Origin: Algoriphagus mannitolivorans DSM 15301
Lineage (GTDB): Bacteria > Bacteroidota > Bacteroidia > Cytophagales > Cyclobacteriaceae
DNA length: 64,000 nucleotides
Assembly (NCBI RefSeq): GCF_000429425.1
Contig: NZ_AUBV01000016.1
Span: 52,137-116,136, forward strand
Direction: 5' to 3'
Shown here: positions 12,021 through 18,793 of the stretch, in pieces
Layout: each line of letters opens with the position of its first letter
Position numbering within the stretch: the stretch's first letter is position 1
Notes under the pieces: generated by a model
What the model saw: only the letters and a program-made list of their open reading frames with translations
Told to the model about the DNA's origin: nothing
The model's database searches: none
Made by a program: the position numbers and the translations under genes

Positions 12021-12088
12021 CCTAAAATACAAAAAGCAGACCTCTCAGTCTGCTTTTGTGATCCCGCTGGGATTCGAACCCAGGGCCC
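12021..12088. repeat. Direct repeat, left copy, flanking the GIY-YIG remnant
   Basis: A 68-bp segment identical to 12361-12428 except one C/T difference (12044 versus 12384). It holds, on the minus strand, the 3' part of a tRNA-Lys (T arm and acceptor 3' strand) and the rho-independent terminator behind it. The two copies are exactly 340 bp apart and enclose the GIY-YIG pseudogene. Confidence 0.95.
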
Positions 12089-12106
12089 TCCCGATTAAAT
12101 CGGGAT
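12059..12106 (-). pseudogene. 3' half of a tRNA-Lys-like gene
   Basis: On the minus strand this reads an anticodon-arm-like hairpin TCCCG/CGGGA with loop ATTTAAT, then GGGCC, a T arm with GGGTTCGAATCCC and the acceptor 3' strand CGGGATC plus discriminator A. All of this from the variable loop on is identical to the intact tRNA-Lys genes nearby. The acceptor 5' strand and D arm are missing, replaced by the 3' end of a GIY-YIG reading frame, so it cannot fold as a tRNA. Confidence 0.85.
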
Positions 12107-12108
12107 GC

Positions 12109-12346
12109 TCAACCCCTAGAAGCAATTAGTCCCTCGATGTATTTTCTGGATTTCATTTTTTTGATTTGAGCTTCCCGCTTTTTTGCCTTCAAAAGATTTG
12201 AATACTGCTCTTCATAGACCAACTCCCGTGGAGGTGAATTTCGTATGACCAAGATTATGTTCATACAACCTCCTTTTCAAATCGATACATGCACCCACAT
12301 AAGACTTGTTGAGCTTTTTTGAATAAAGAATGTAGGTACTGGCTAT
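12109..12346 (-). pseudogene. Decayed GIY-YIG endonuclease gene ending in a tRNA half
   Basis: Translating the minus strand from 12346 gives IASTYILYSKKLNKSYVGA, then CIDLKRRLYEHNLGHTKFTS, and in another frame ELVYEEQYSNLLKAKKREAQ and IKKMKSRKYIEGLIASRG. This is the small single-domain GIY-YIG nuclease seen in many Bacteroidota (variant Y-I-L ... Y-V-G signature, KRRLYEHN active-site Arg). Three lesions are visible: the start codon is ATA where family members have ATG; a small deletion after TSTG shifts the frame; and an extra G in TCTAGGGGTTGAG creates the stop. Removing that G gives SRVEHPDLIGRALGSNPSG, running into the tRNA 3' half. No intact copy is present in the window. Confidence 0.85.
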
Positions 12347-12360
12347 GGATCTTATTTAGG

Positions 12361-12428
12361 CCTAAAATACAAAAAGCAGACCTTTCAGTCTGCTTTTGTG
12401 ATCCCGCTGGGATTCGAACCCAGGGCCC
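12361..12428. repeat. Direct repeat, right copy, flanking the GIY-YIG remnant
   Basis: Partner of the repeat at 12021-12088, with one mismatch over 68 bp. Here it is part of the intact tRNA-Lys and its native terminator, so this copy is likely the original and the left copy the duplicate. Confidence 0.95.
12371..12398 (-). terminator. Terminator of the tRNA array
   Basis: On the minus strand AAAGCAGAC and GTCTGCTTT form a nine-base stem with loop TGAAAG, followed by a T-rich tract. It begins right after the tRNA-Lys 3' end. A second copy sits at 12031-12058 in the left direct repeat. Confidence 0.85.
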
Positions 12429-12471
12429 ATACATTAAAAGTGTATTGCTCTACCAGCTGAGCTACGGAATC
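12399..12471 (-). tRNA. tRNA-Lys (anticodon TTT), copy 1
   Basis: A 73-nt cloverleaf: acceptor GATTCCG pairs with CGGGATC (one G-T), D arm GCTCAGCTGGTAGAGC, anticodon stem ATACA/TGTAT with loop CTTTTAA (anticodon TTT, Lys), T arm GGGTTCGAATCCC, discriminator A. CCA is not encoded. The gene body is identical to copy 2 at 12864. Confidence 0.95.
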
Positions 12472-12529
12472 TAATATTTTTAGAAAGTTACTTTTAACCT
12501 TCAATCTCGCGCTCTCCCACAGGGCCCTC

Positions 12530-12570
12530 CCGATAAAATCGGGATGCTCTACCAGCTGAGCTACGGAATC
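12530..12570 (-). pseudogene. 5' half of a tRNA-Lys-like gene, copy 1
   Basis: On the minus strand the acceptor 5' strand, the D arm and the following A are identical to tRNA-Lys, followed by an anticodon arm TCCCG/CGGGA with loop ATTTTAT (TTT at the anticodon position) and AGGGCC. After that the sequence departs from any T arm or acceptor 3' strand. The stretch from the anticodon arm outward matches the 3' half at 12082-12110 at all but one base, so the two fragments look like complementary halves of one chimeric tRNA. Confidence 0.85.
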
Positions 12571-12613
12571 TAATATTCATAAAGGAGCTCTTTTGCTCTC
12601 TATCGATATAAAC

Positions 12614-12637
12614 TAAAAAGCGGAACGAATTCCGCTC
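12614..12637 (-). terminator. Terminator after tRNA-Arg
   Basis: On the minus strand AGCGGAA and TTCCGCT form a seven-base stem with loop TTCG, a stable tetraloop, then TTTT. It lies ten bases beyond the tRNA-Arg 3' end and may separate the array into two transcripts. Confidence 0.75.
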
Positions 12638-12647
12638 TTTGTTTTTG

Positions 12648-12721
12648 TGATCCGCTTAGGATTCGAACCTAAGACCTACTGCTTAGAAGGCAGTTGCTCT
12701 ATCCAGCTGAGCTAGCGGACC
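12648..12721 (-). tRNA. tRNA-Arg (anticodon TCT)
   Basis: A 74-nt cloverleaf: acceptor GGTCCGC with GCGGATC (one G-T), D arm GCTCAGCTGGATAGAGC, anticodon stem ACTGC/GCAGT with loop CTTCTAA (TCT, Arg), T stem TTAGG/CCTAA around TTCGAAT, discriminator A. CCA not encoded. Confidence 0.95.
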
Positions 12722-12750
12722 TGGATAACTATCTCTAGCTATATAATAAG

Positions 12751-12824
12751 TCGGGGTGGCAGGATTCGAACCTACGACCTCCACATCCCAAATGTGGCGC
12801 GATACCGGGCTACGCTACACCCCG
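12751..12824 (-). tRNA. tRNA-Pro (anticodon TGG)
   Basis: A 74-nt cloverleaf: acceptor CGGGGTG with CACCCCG, D arm GCGTAGCCCGGTATCGC, anticodon stem CCACA/TGTGG with loop TTTGGGA (TGG, Pro), T stem GTAGG with TTCGAAT loop, discriminator A. Confidence 0.95.
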
Positions 12825-12863
12825 AAACTTTTTCAATTTTTAACTCCTTGCAAGTTAAAACTG

Positions 12864-12936
12864 TGATCCCGCTGGGATTCGAACCCAGGGCCCATACATT
12901 AAAAGTGTATTGCTCTACCAGCTGAGCTACGGAATC
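12864..12936 (-). tRNA. tRNA-Lys (anticodon TTT), copy 2
   Basis: Identical over its 73 nt to the tRNA-Lys at 12399-12471. The roughly 50 bp upstream (towards the 5' half gene) are also similar between the two copies, so the unit of 5' half plus intact tRNA-Lys was duplicated as a block. Confidence 0.95.
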
Positions 12937-12985
12937 TAATATTTTTTTGAAAGCTACTTTTAACCTTCTATCTCGAACTCAACTA

Positions 12986-13036
12986 CAGGGACCACCCGAT
13001 AAAATCGGGTTGCTCTACCAGCTGAGCTACGGAATC
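12986..13036 (-). pseudogene. 5' half of a tRNA-Lys-like gene, copy 2
   Basis: Acceptor 5' strand and D arm identical to tRNA-Lys, then an anticodon arm ACCCG/CGGGT with loop ATTTTAT. Compared with copy 1 the outer pair of the anticodon stem has changed from T-A to A-T, a compensatory change that keeps the helix. No T arm or acceptor 3' strand follows. It is the first element of the array behind the promoter at 13100. Confidence 0.85.
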
Positions 13037-13099
13037 TTAAATCTTCCAAATTGACTCCCTGAGCTTGCTTTTTGCCAGATCATTGCCGTAATTGGACTG

Positions 13100-13130
13100 C
13101 AAATTTATGACTCTGAATTCTAAATGCAAA
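13100..13130 (-). promoter_or_regulatory. Promoter of the tRNA array
   Basis: On the minus strand TTTG (13130-13127), a 19-base spacer and TAAATTTG (13107-13100) match both elements and the spacing of the Bacteroidota housekeeping promoter exactly. Transcription would begin near 13093 and run through the tRNA array. The -33 element lies inside the first codons of the divergent gene at 13124. Confidence 0.75.
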
Positions 13131-13843
13131 GCTTAAAATCAATCTTTCTCACAAAACTTTCCATATTTTTTTTCCTCTTTTTGCAAACCATTCATTGTCA
13201 GGCCGATGTGCCTCAACTTATGATTGCAGATTCTTTGTTTAATCAGAGAAGTTATAAAGAGGCAATGGGTATTTATCAAGAAAACTACCAATCCGGCATC
13301 TATTCTCCCTCTATGCTCCTTAAAATGGCCTTCATTTCTGAAGGGATTGGAGACAAAGAAAGCGCTGCATTATACCTGAGTAAATATTACGACCTTAGCC
13401 CCAATCCACAAACCATCACAAAAATCAAAAGCCTAACTGGACAGAATGAATTGGTAGGCTACGAAGTAAGCGACGGAATGAGATTCGTCTTGTTTTTGGT
13501 GGAATACAAAGAAATAGTCGTAGGAGTCCTCTCTCTTTTGCTCATTGTCTCTTTAATTTTCCTCTGGTCTAAAGGAGATACGGAAGCCAGGTTTTTTTGG
13601 CCTTCCGGACTCTTGATTACGCTTATTTTCCTCATCAATAATTTCTTAAAAGGCCCAAACACCGGTTTGGTTACCGGAAGCCCTACTTTCATTGTTTCTA
13701 AACCCTCTGCAGGGGGAGAACTCATTGATTTGGTAGAACCTGGTCATCGGGTAAAAATCCGCTCTTCCAAGGACGTTTGGTATGAAGTAGAGTGGAAAGA
13801 TCAGATCGCTTACATCAAAAAAGAAAAAGTGACCAGGCAATAA
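13124..13843 (+). CDS. TPR/BatE-like membrane protein with C-terminal SH3-like domain
   Basis: A 239-residue envelope protein: signal peptide (about 1-27), a tetratricopeptide-like region (LMIADSLFNQRSYKEAMGIY and following helices, about 30-105), two transmembrane helices (about 124-146 and 154-171), and an SH3-like domain (about 185-236, GHRVKIRSSKDVWYEVEW). The order resembles BatE proteins of the Bacteroidota aerotolerance (Bat) operons, which usually sit with BatA, BatB and BatD; here it stands alone. The role may be protein-protein scaffolding at the inner membrane. Its first codons overlap the -33 element of the divergent tRNA promoter, so expression of the two may interfere. It ends at a bidirectional terminator. 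Confidence 0.75.
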   Translation: MQSLKSIFLTKLSIFFFLFLQTIHCQADVPQLMIADSLFNQRSYKEAMGIYQENYQSGIYSPSMLLKMAFISEGIGDKESAALYLSKYYDLSPNPQTITKIKSLTGQNELVGYEVSDGMRFVLFLVEYKEIVVGVLSLLLIVSLIFLWSKGDTEARFFWPSGLLITLIFLINNFLKGPNTGLVTGSPTFIVSKPSAGGELIDLVEPGHRVKIRSSKDVWYEVEWKDQIAYIKKEKVTRQ

Positions 13844-13845
13844 AA

Positions 13846-13870
13846 AAAGGCTCCTTGAGGAGCCTTTTCT
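13846..13870. terminator. Bidirectional terminator between convergent genes
   Basis: AAAAAGGCTCCT and AGGAGCCTTTT enclose a short TG(A) loop, with A-run on the left and T-run on the right, serving the BatE-like gene (plus) and the DUF1080 operon (minus). Confidence 0.85.
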
Positions 13871-13872
13871 AC

Positions 13873-14613
13873 TTATAGCTTTTTAATCATCAGATTCCTA
13901 AAATGAACCACGTCCCCGTGATCCTGAAGGGAAATCTTACCTTTCTTGTATTTTCCGAAGCCCGGCATATCCTTAAACTTGCTTTTTGCAATTAAGGCTT
14001 CCCACTCCGGAGTGAAAAGCTGTGTTGATACCACATTTACTCCATTAAGGAAGAAGTCAAGTTTACCTTGATTGATAACGATCTCGGCTTGATTCCATTC
14101 CCCAGCTGGTTTAACAGTCTCTTCACTGCTAACAATAAGGTCGTACAGATCACCCGCTCTATGGCTAATGATTTTGGCATCTGGATGTCCTTCATTGTCT
14201 AAAACCTGCATCTCTGGACCTGTCTGCCATGGATACTGATATTCAGGAGACTCATGAACCAAGAAGATCACACCACTATTTCCATTAGGCGCGATTTTCC
14301 ACTCGTATTTGAAGTGGAAGTTTTCAAACTCCTCATCGGTGACAATATCTCCACCATCCCCAGTCTGCCAACCATCCTTATTAGCGGCATCTAGATAAAT
14401 TTCACCGTTTTCAATTTTCCAGGCTTTTCCTACTTCTCCTCCCCCATATTTGGACCATCCATTAAAAGTCTGTCCGTCAAAAAGTGGGATCCACTCCTCT
14501 GCAGGTGCTTCAATAGCCAAAGAGTCGGCAGAAACTTCACCTTCAGATTTTGGAGAAGAGCAAGCGGCAAGAATTCCTGCCGCTGCCATTAAAGCCAAAT
14601 AACTTTTCTTCAT
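13873..14613 (-). CDS. DUF1080 (3-keto-disaccharide hydrolase family) lipoprotein
   Basis: A 246-residue lipoprotein (lipobox LAAC, Cys18) with one DUF1080 domain from about residue 41 (WIPLFDGQTFNGWSKYGGGE) to the end (GDVVHFRNLMIKKL). DUF1080 has a concanavalin-like jelly-roll fold, and characterised members cleave 3-keto-glycosides. Here it is the last gene of the minus-strand operon Gfo/Idh - isomerase - cytochrome c - DUF1080, only three bases after the cytochrome gene, and divergent from a GMC-type sugar oxidase system. The inferred role is cleaving glycosides after their C3 hydroxyl has been oxidised in the periplasm. Confidence 0.88.
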   Translation of the reverse strand: MKKSYLALMAAAGILAACSSPKSEGEVSADSLAIEAPAEEWIPLFDGQTFNGWSKYGGGEVGKAWKIENGEIYLDAANKDGWQTGDGGDIVTDEEFENFHFKYEWKIAPNGNSGVIFLVHESPEYQYPWQTGPEMQVLDNEGHPDAKIISHRAGDLYDLIVSSEETVKPAGEWNQAEIVINQGKLDFFLNGVNVVSTQLFTPEWEALIAKSKFKDMPGFGKYKKGKISLQDHGDVVHFRNLMIKKL

Positions 14614-14616
14614 TTC

Positions 14617-15042
14617 TTATTTTTTCAACAACAAAACATAGGCTACCATATCCTTGGCATCCTCTTCACTTAATCCTGGATGCGCTGGCATCGGAACTTC
14701 TCCCCAAACTCCAACTCCTCCGGCGATTACCTTCTGAGCCAGCATCGTGATGTTCTCTTCGGTATTTTCATACTTGGCTGCAACTTCCGCATAAGATGGA
14801 CCTACGATTTTTCTTTCCACCATATGACAAGAAGTACAATCTGATCCCTTCACCTTCTCCAAACCTTTGATGTAGATCGGGTTATCCTTGTATTTGTCCT
14901 CAAGGCTCATTTCCTGAGCCGGTGCAGCTGCTGTAGTTGAAGCTTCTGTAGTGGTCTCAGTTGATTTTTCTCCTCCTCCACAAGCAAAGGTCAATCCCGC
15001 AACAGCGAGTAGAGCAAGGTTTAATGGTTTTGTAATTTTCAT
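14617..15042 (-). CDS. Mono-haem c-type cytochrome lipoprotein
   Basis: A 141-residue lipoprotein (lipobox LTFAC, Cys21), a Thr/Ala-rich linker (about 25-45), then a class I cytochrome c domain with haem-binding CTSCH at 69-73 and a candidate axial Met118 in VPMPAHPGLSEEDA. It is anchored to the membrane and exposed in the periplasm. Position between the sugar epimerase and the DUF1080 gene suggests that it takes electrons from a periplasmic sugar dehydrogenase, most simply the GMC oxidoreductase of the divergent operon, and passes them to the respiratory chain. Family assignment is firm; the partner is inferred. Confidence 0.93.
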   Translation of the reverse strand: MKITKPLNLALLAVAGLTFACGGGEKSTETTTEASTTAAAPAQEMSLEDKYKDNPIYIKGLEKVKGSDCTSCHMVERKIVGPSYAEVAAKYENTEENITMLAQKVIAGGVGVWGEVPMPAHPGLSEEDAKDMVAYVLLLKK

Positions 15043-15062
15043 GATTTATTTGTTTTGGGTAC

Positions 15063-16115
15063 TTAAATTCCTAAAATTTTCTTATTGAAGTCTTCGTCGG
15101 CACCAGTACCGGCAAAGTCATCAAATGCCTTTTCAGTCACTCGAATAATATGATCGGCAATGAATGGTGCGCCTTCAGCCGCTCCCTGCTCAGGATGCTT
15201 GATTGCACATTCCCATTCCAAAACGGCCCATCCGCTATAATCGTACTGAGAAAGTTTGCTAAATATACCAGCAAAATCAACTTGACCGTCGCCTAAGGAC
15301 CTGAATCTTCCGGTACGTTCTACCCAGCCTTGGAATCCTCCATAAACTCCTTGCTTACCGGTTGGGTTAAATTCCGCATCCTTCACATGAAACATTTTGA
15401 TTCTATCGTGATAGAAATCAATGAATTGAAGGTAATCTAGACACTGAAGCACAAAGTGACTGGGATCATAAAGGATATTCGCTCTCTTGTGCCCTCCTAC
15501 TTTATCTAAAAACATTTCAAAAGTGATCCCGTCGTGAAGATCTTCTCCTGGGTGTAGTTCATAGCAAACGTCCACCCCATACTTATCAAATTCATCCAGA
15601 ATGGGAGTCCAGCGCTTCGCCAATTCGGTGAAGCCGGTATCCACCAAGCCAGCCGGTCGTTGAGGCCAAGGATAAACCGTATGCCACATCAAGGCTCCCG
15701 AGAAGGTCGCATGAGCCGTCAAACCAAGATTTGCAGAAGCTTTGGCAGCATACTTTAATTGCTGGGTGGCCCAGGCAGATTTGCCTTTGAGATCCCCTTT
15801 GAGATTCGCCGGAGCAAATCCGTCAAAAAGCTCATTATACGCCGGGTGTACTGCCACGAGCTGTCCTTGAAGGTGTGTGGAAAGTTCAGAAATTTCCATT
15901 CCCGCATCAGCGACAATTCCTTTGATTTCATCTGCATAGGTCTTACTCTCTGCAGCTTTTTGCAAATCGATCAATCTGGAATCCCAGGAAGGAATTTGGA
16001 CTGCTTTGTATCCCAAATCAGCCATGTATTTGGTGATGTTGGGAAGGTTATTGAAAGGTGCTTTATCGTCGGCAAACTGTGCCAGGAATATCGCGGGACC
16101 TTTTATCGTTTTCAT
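15063..16115 (-). CDS. Sugar phosphate isomerase/epimerase family TIM-barrel protein
   Basis: A 350-residue AP-endonuclease-2-like TIM barrel without signal peptide. Conserved metal-site segments are visible: CYELHPGEDLHDG (Glu), NILYDPSHFVLQ (Asp/His), KMFHVKDAEFNP (His) and VLEWECAIKHPEQG (Glu). Such enzymes isomerise or epimerise sugars or keto-sugars with a divalent metal. The gene is second in the minus-strand operon, after the Gfo/Idh oxidoreductase. In the same family and region are two more members, at 18794 and 22013, but both of those look exported, while this one is cytoplasmic. A role in handling 3-keto-sugars is inferred from context. Confidence 0.9.
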   Translation of the reverse strand: MKTIKGPAIFLAQFADDKAPFNNLPNITKYMADLGYKAVQIPSWDSRLIDLQKAAESKTYADEIKGIVADAGMEISELSTHLQGQLVAVHPAYNELFDGFAPANLKGDLKGKSAWATQQLKYAAKASANLGLTAHATFSGALMWHTVYPWPQRPAGLVDTGFTELAKRWTPILDEFDKYGVDVCYELHPGEDLHDGITFEMFLDKVGGHKRANILYDPSHFVLQCLDYLQFIDFYHDRIKMFHVKDAEFNPTGKQGVYGGFQGWVERTGRFRSLGDGQVDFAGIFSKLSQYDYSGWAVLEWECAIKHPEQGAAEGAPFIADHIIRVTEKAFDDFAGTGADEDFNKKILGI

Positions 16116-16148
16116 GTTGGTTATGGGTTTGAATAATTTGAGATCTGT

Positions 16149-17318
16149 TTATTTTTCTACAATGAATGGAGTCCATTTTTGATCGGAAGTATTGCTTCGT
16201 AGGACATGCTCGATAAAGGCCATCCCTCGAATGCCATCTTCGATGCCGGGATAATCTTCCCATTCCCACTTTGGCTTTTCACCTGCTCGATCAGCATAAA
16301 TACAGCGGGCAAAGTTGCGGTACAAATTTGCAAAAGCTTCTACATATCCTTCCGGATGACCTGCAGGAGTTCGGGTATTTTCTTGAGCCAAGGAACCGAG
16401 GTAACCTGTTCCAGCTCGGAAAATCTGGGCCGGTTCATTTGGGAATCTGACTGTCAGAGAATTATTAAGTTCTTGTTCCCATTCCAACCCTCCTTTTTCA
16501 CCGTAAACGCGAAGTTTCAAATTGTTTTCGCATCCCGTATCTGTTTGAGAGGCCATCAAGACTCCAGAGGCACCATTTTCGAAGCGAAGCAAAACCACTC
16601 CGTCATCATCGATCGGCCTTCCCGGGATTTTAATGTAAAGATCCGCACAAATGTGAGAGACTTTTTCACCGGTCACATACTCCACCATATTGAAAGCGTG
16701 CGTACCGATATCGCCCATACAACCAGCCAGGCCATTGCGGGCAGGATCGGTCCTCCATTCGGCCTGCTTGTTATTTTCTGACTCTAATAGCTTGTACAGC
16801 CAGCCTTGGGGATATTCTACATAGACTTTCCGGACTTTTCCGATTTTCCCATCCATAATCATTTGCTTGGCCTGCTTGATCATGGGATAGCCCGTGTAAG
16901 TATGAGTGAGCAAAAATCGCTTTTCAGAAGCTGATACTATATGGTAAAGCTCCTTTGCCTCTTTATAATTCAAAGTCAAAGGTTTGTCCAAAGCAACATG
17001 AAACCCATACTTCAAGGCCTTTACTGTCGGATCAAAATGAACATTATTGGGAGTGACAATCGCAACGACATCCATCCGAACCCCTTCTGGGAGCTGGGAT
17101 TCTTTTTCAAACATCTCGTCGTAGCTTCCATAGACTCGGGAAGGGTCCAGCATGAGCTCATCTCCCTTTTGCTTGGATTTGACTGGATTAGAACTGAAAG
17201 CTCCGCAAACGAGCTCGTACATTCCATCCATTAAAGCTCCGTTCAAATGAATGGCTCCGATAAAAGAACCCGGGCCTCCACCGACGAGACCGAGCTTAAG
17301 TTTTTTGGCTGTTGACAT
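16149..17318 (-). CDS. Gfo/Idh/MocA family NAD(P)-dependent oxidoreductase
   Basis: A 389-residue dehydrogenase with an N-terminal Rossmann fold ([15 protein letters not shown], residues 10-24), the family lysine motif ALDKPLT (Lys112) and a C-terminal alpha/beta domain with [17 protein letters not shown], where Asp and His form the active site. It has no signal peptide, so it is cytoplasmic. Members oxidise or reduce sugar hydroxyls, including at C3 of glucosides. It is the first gene of the minus-strand operon, divergent from the MFS transporter, and probably reduces or oxidises imported keto-sugars. Cofactor preference cannot be read with confidence. Confidence 0.92.
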   Translation of the reverse strand: MSTAKKLKLGLVGGGPGSFIGAIHLNGALMDGMYELVCGAFSSNPVKSKQKGDELMLDPSRVYGSYDEMFEKESQLPEGVRMDVVAIVTPNNVHFDPTVKALKYGFHVALDKPLTLNYKEAKELYHIVSASEKRFLLTHTYTGYPMIKQAKQMIMDGKIGKVRKVYVEYPQGWLYKLLESENNKQAEWRTDPARNGLAGCMGDIGTHAFNMVEYVTGEKVSHICADLYIKIPGRPIDDDGVVLLRFENGASGVLMASQTDTGCENNLKLRVYGEKGGLEWEQELNNSLTVRFPNEPAQIFRAGTGYLGSLAQENTRTPAGHPEGYVEAFANLYRNFARCIYADRAGEKPKWEWEDYPGIEDGIRGMAFIEHVLRSNTSDQKWTPFIVEK

Positions 17319-17553
17319 AGGTCAAAAGTTTAGGTTTTTTGAGTAGTAGATTGGATTCAAACTGAAATTTCGAGGATTCTTGGAGGGTAATGAATTGGCT
17401 TTAGGACCAATAGCACCATTGGGTTATGAATGGCTTGACCAAAACTTTTTTACTCCTTTTTTCACTATTTCAGAAGAGATGCTTAAAATACAGCAAAAAG
17501 CCCAATTTCTAAATTCCCTCATACATTTCCATCCTTCCCCAAACTAGCCTCCC
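17319..17553. promoter_or_regulatory. Divergent control region of the glycoside-oxidation operons
   Basis: A 235-bp noncoding stretch between the two divergent operons. It contains an inverted repeat CCAAT-N6-ATTGG at 17407-17422, a possible regulator site near the middle. On the minus strand TAAACTTTTG just before the Gfo/Idh start resembles a -7 box with an extra base, but I see no clear TTTG -33 partner. No regulator gene is adjacent. Confidence 0.3.
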
Positions 17554-18774
17554 ATGAATTTCTCAGTCAAAACCCGACTTTCTTTAATGATGTTTTTGGA
17601 GTTTTTTGTGTGGGGGTCATGGTATGTGACCATGGGCACTTTCTTAGGAAATAACCTTCAAGCCAAAGATCAAGACATCTCGTTGGCTTTTTCCACCCAA
17701 TCCTTTGGAGCCATCATTGCTCCTTTTATTGTAGGGCTCATTGCAGATCGGTATTTCCAAGCTCAAAAAATCCTCGGAGTGATTCATCTGGTCGGGGCAG
17801 CATTGATGTATATGCTATATAGTTCGGTCGATTTTGGAAGCTTTTTCCCTTTTTTACTGATCTATATGATTTTGTTTATGCCTACCCTAGCCCTGGTTAA
17901 TTCTATTTCTTTCAACCAAATGAGTAATCCTGAAAAGGAATTTTCTGTCATCCGGGTATGGGGAACTATAGGTTGGATTGCGGCCGGTCTTTTGATTTCT
18001 TATTTGTCTTGGGACAGCCAACAAGGACTTGCAGAAGGCCTGCTCAAAAACACTTGGATTATGGCTGCTTTTGTTTCCCTGGTATTGGGGATTTATAGTT
18101 TTACGCTACCCTCCACTCCTCCGCAAGCACAAACCTCCGGAAAATTCAACCTATACGAAGCTTTAGGCCTTGATGCTTTGTCCCTTTTGAAGCACAAAAA
18201 TTACGCGATATTCTTTCTTTCCTCGATCTTGATCTGCATCCCATTAGCTTTCTATTATCAAAATGCCAGCCCTTTCCTGACAGAAATTGGTGTAGAAAAC
18301 TCGACCGGCATAATGACCATAGGGCAGATTTCTGAAGTGCTGTTTATGTTGGCTTTGCCGGTGTTCTTTTCTCGGTTTGGCATCAAAAAAACCCTCATCG
18401 TGGCCATGCTGGCGTGGGCCTTACGCTATGTTTTCTTTTCCCTTGGCAATGCTGATTCGGGTGTTTGGATGTTGTTGGTCGGCATCGCTCTTCACGGAGT
18501 ATGTTATGATTTCTTTTTTGTCAGTGGACAGATCTACACCGATTCGCATGCGGGAGAGCGGTATAAGTCTTCCGCACAAGGCTTAATCACTTTGGCAACC
18601 TATGGAATAGGCATGCTAATCGGTTTTTGGGCTGCAGGTCAAATCTCCAATCATTTCCTCAACTCTGCCGGAAATCACAATTGGATGGCAATTTGGATTA
18701 TTCCTTCTGGGATTTCCATTTTGGTTTTGCTATTTTTCATCTCCTTTTTCAAAAGTGAAAAAATCAAACCTTGA
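17554..18774 (+). CDS. MFS transporter, nucleoside:H+ symporter (NupG)-like
   Basis: A 406-residue major facilitator with about 12 hydrophobic helices. The opening MNFSVKTRLSLMMFLEFFVWGSWYVTMGTFL is the characteristic start of the NupG/nucleoside-proton symporter branch, and DADRY-like ADRYFQAQK follows helix 2. It is the first gene of the plus-strand operon and precedes an epimerase by 19 bp. Context suggests import of a sugar or oxidised sugar rather than nucleosides: members of this branch in Bacteroidota often sit in carbohydrate clusters. Substrate is inferred, family is secure. Confidence 0.88.
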   Translation: MNFSVKTRLSLMMFLEFFVWGSWYVTMGTFLGNNLQAKDQDISLAFSTQSFGAIIAPFIVGLIADRYFQAQKILGVIHLVGAALMYMLYSSVDFGSFFPFLLIYMILFMPTLALVNSISFNQMSNPEKEFSVIRVWGTIGWIAAGLLISYLSWDSQQGLAEGLLKNTWIMAAFVSLVLGIYSFTLPSTPPQAQTSGKFNLYEALGLDALSLLKHKNYAIFFLSSILICIPLAFYYQNASPFLTEIGVENSTGIMTIGQISEVLFMLALPVFFSRFGIKKTLIVAMLAWALRYVFFSLGNADSGVWMLLVGIALHGVCYDFFFVSGQIYTDSHAGERYKSSAQGLITLATYGIGMLIGFWAAGQISNHFLNSAGNHNWMAIWIIPSGISILVLLFFISFFKSEKIKP

Positions 18775-18793
18775 CCTTAACCCTAAATAACCC

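Noticed and set aside
12059..12106. A suppressor-type tRNA reading TTA at the anticodon position of the 3' half
   Set aside because: The loop ATTTAAT would give anticodon TTA, but the gene lacks its whole 5' half, so it cannot form a tRNA.
12021..13036. CRISPR array suspected from regularly spaced repeats
   Set aside because: The repeats are tRNA genes and their fragments with irregular spacing; no cas genes are in the window.
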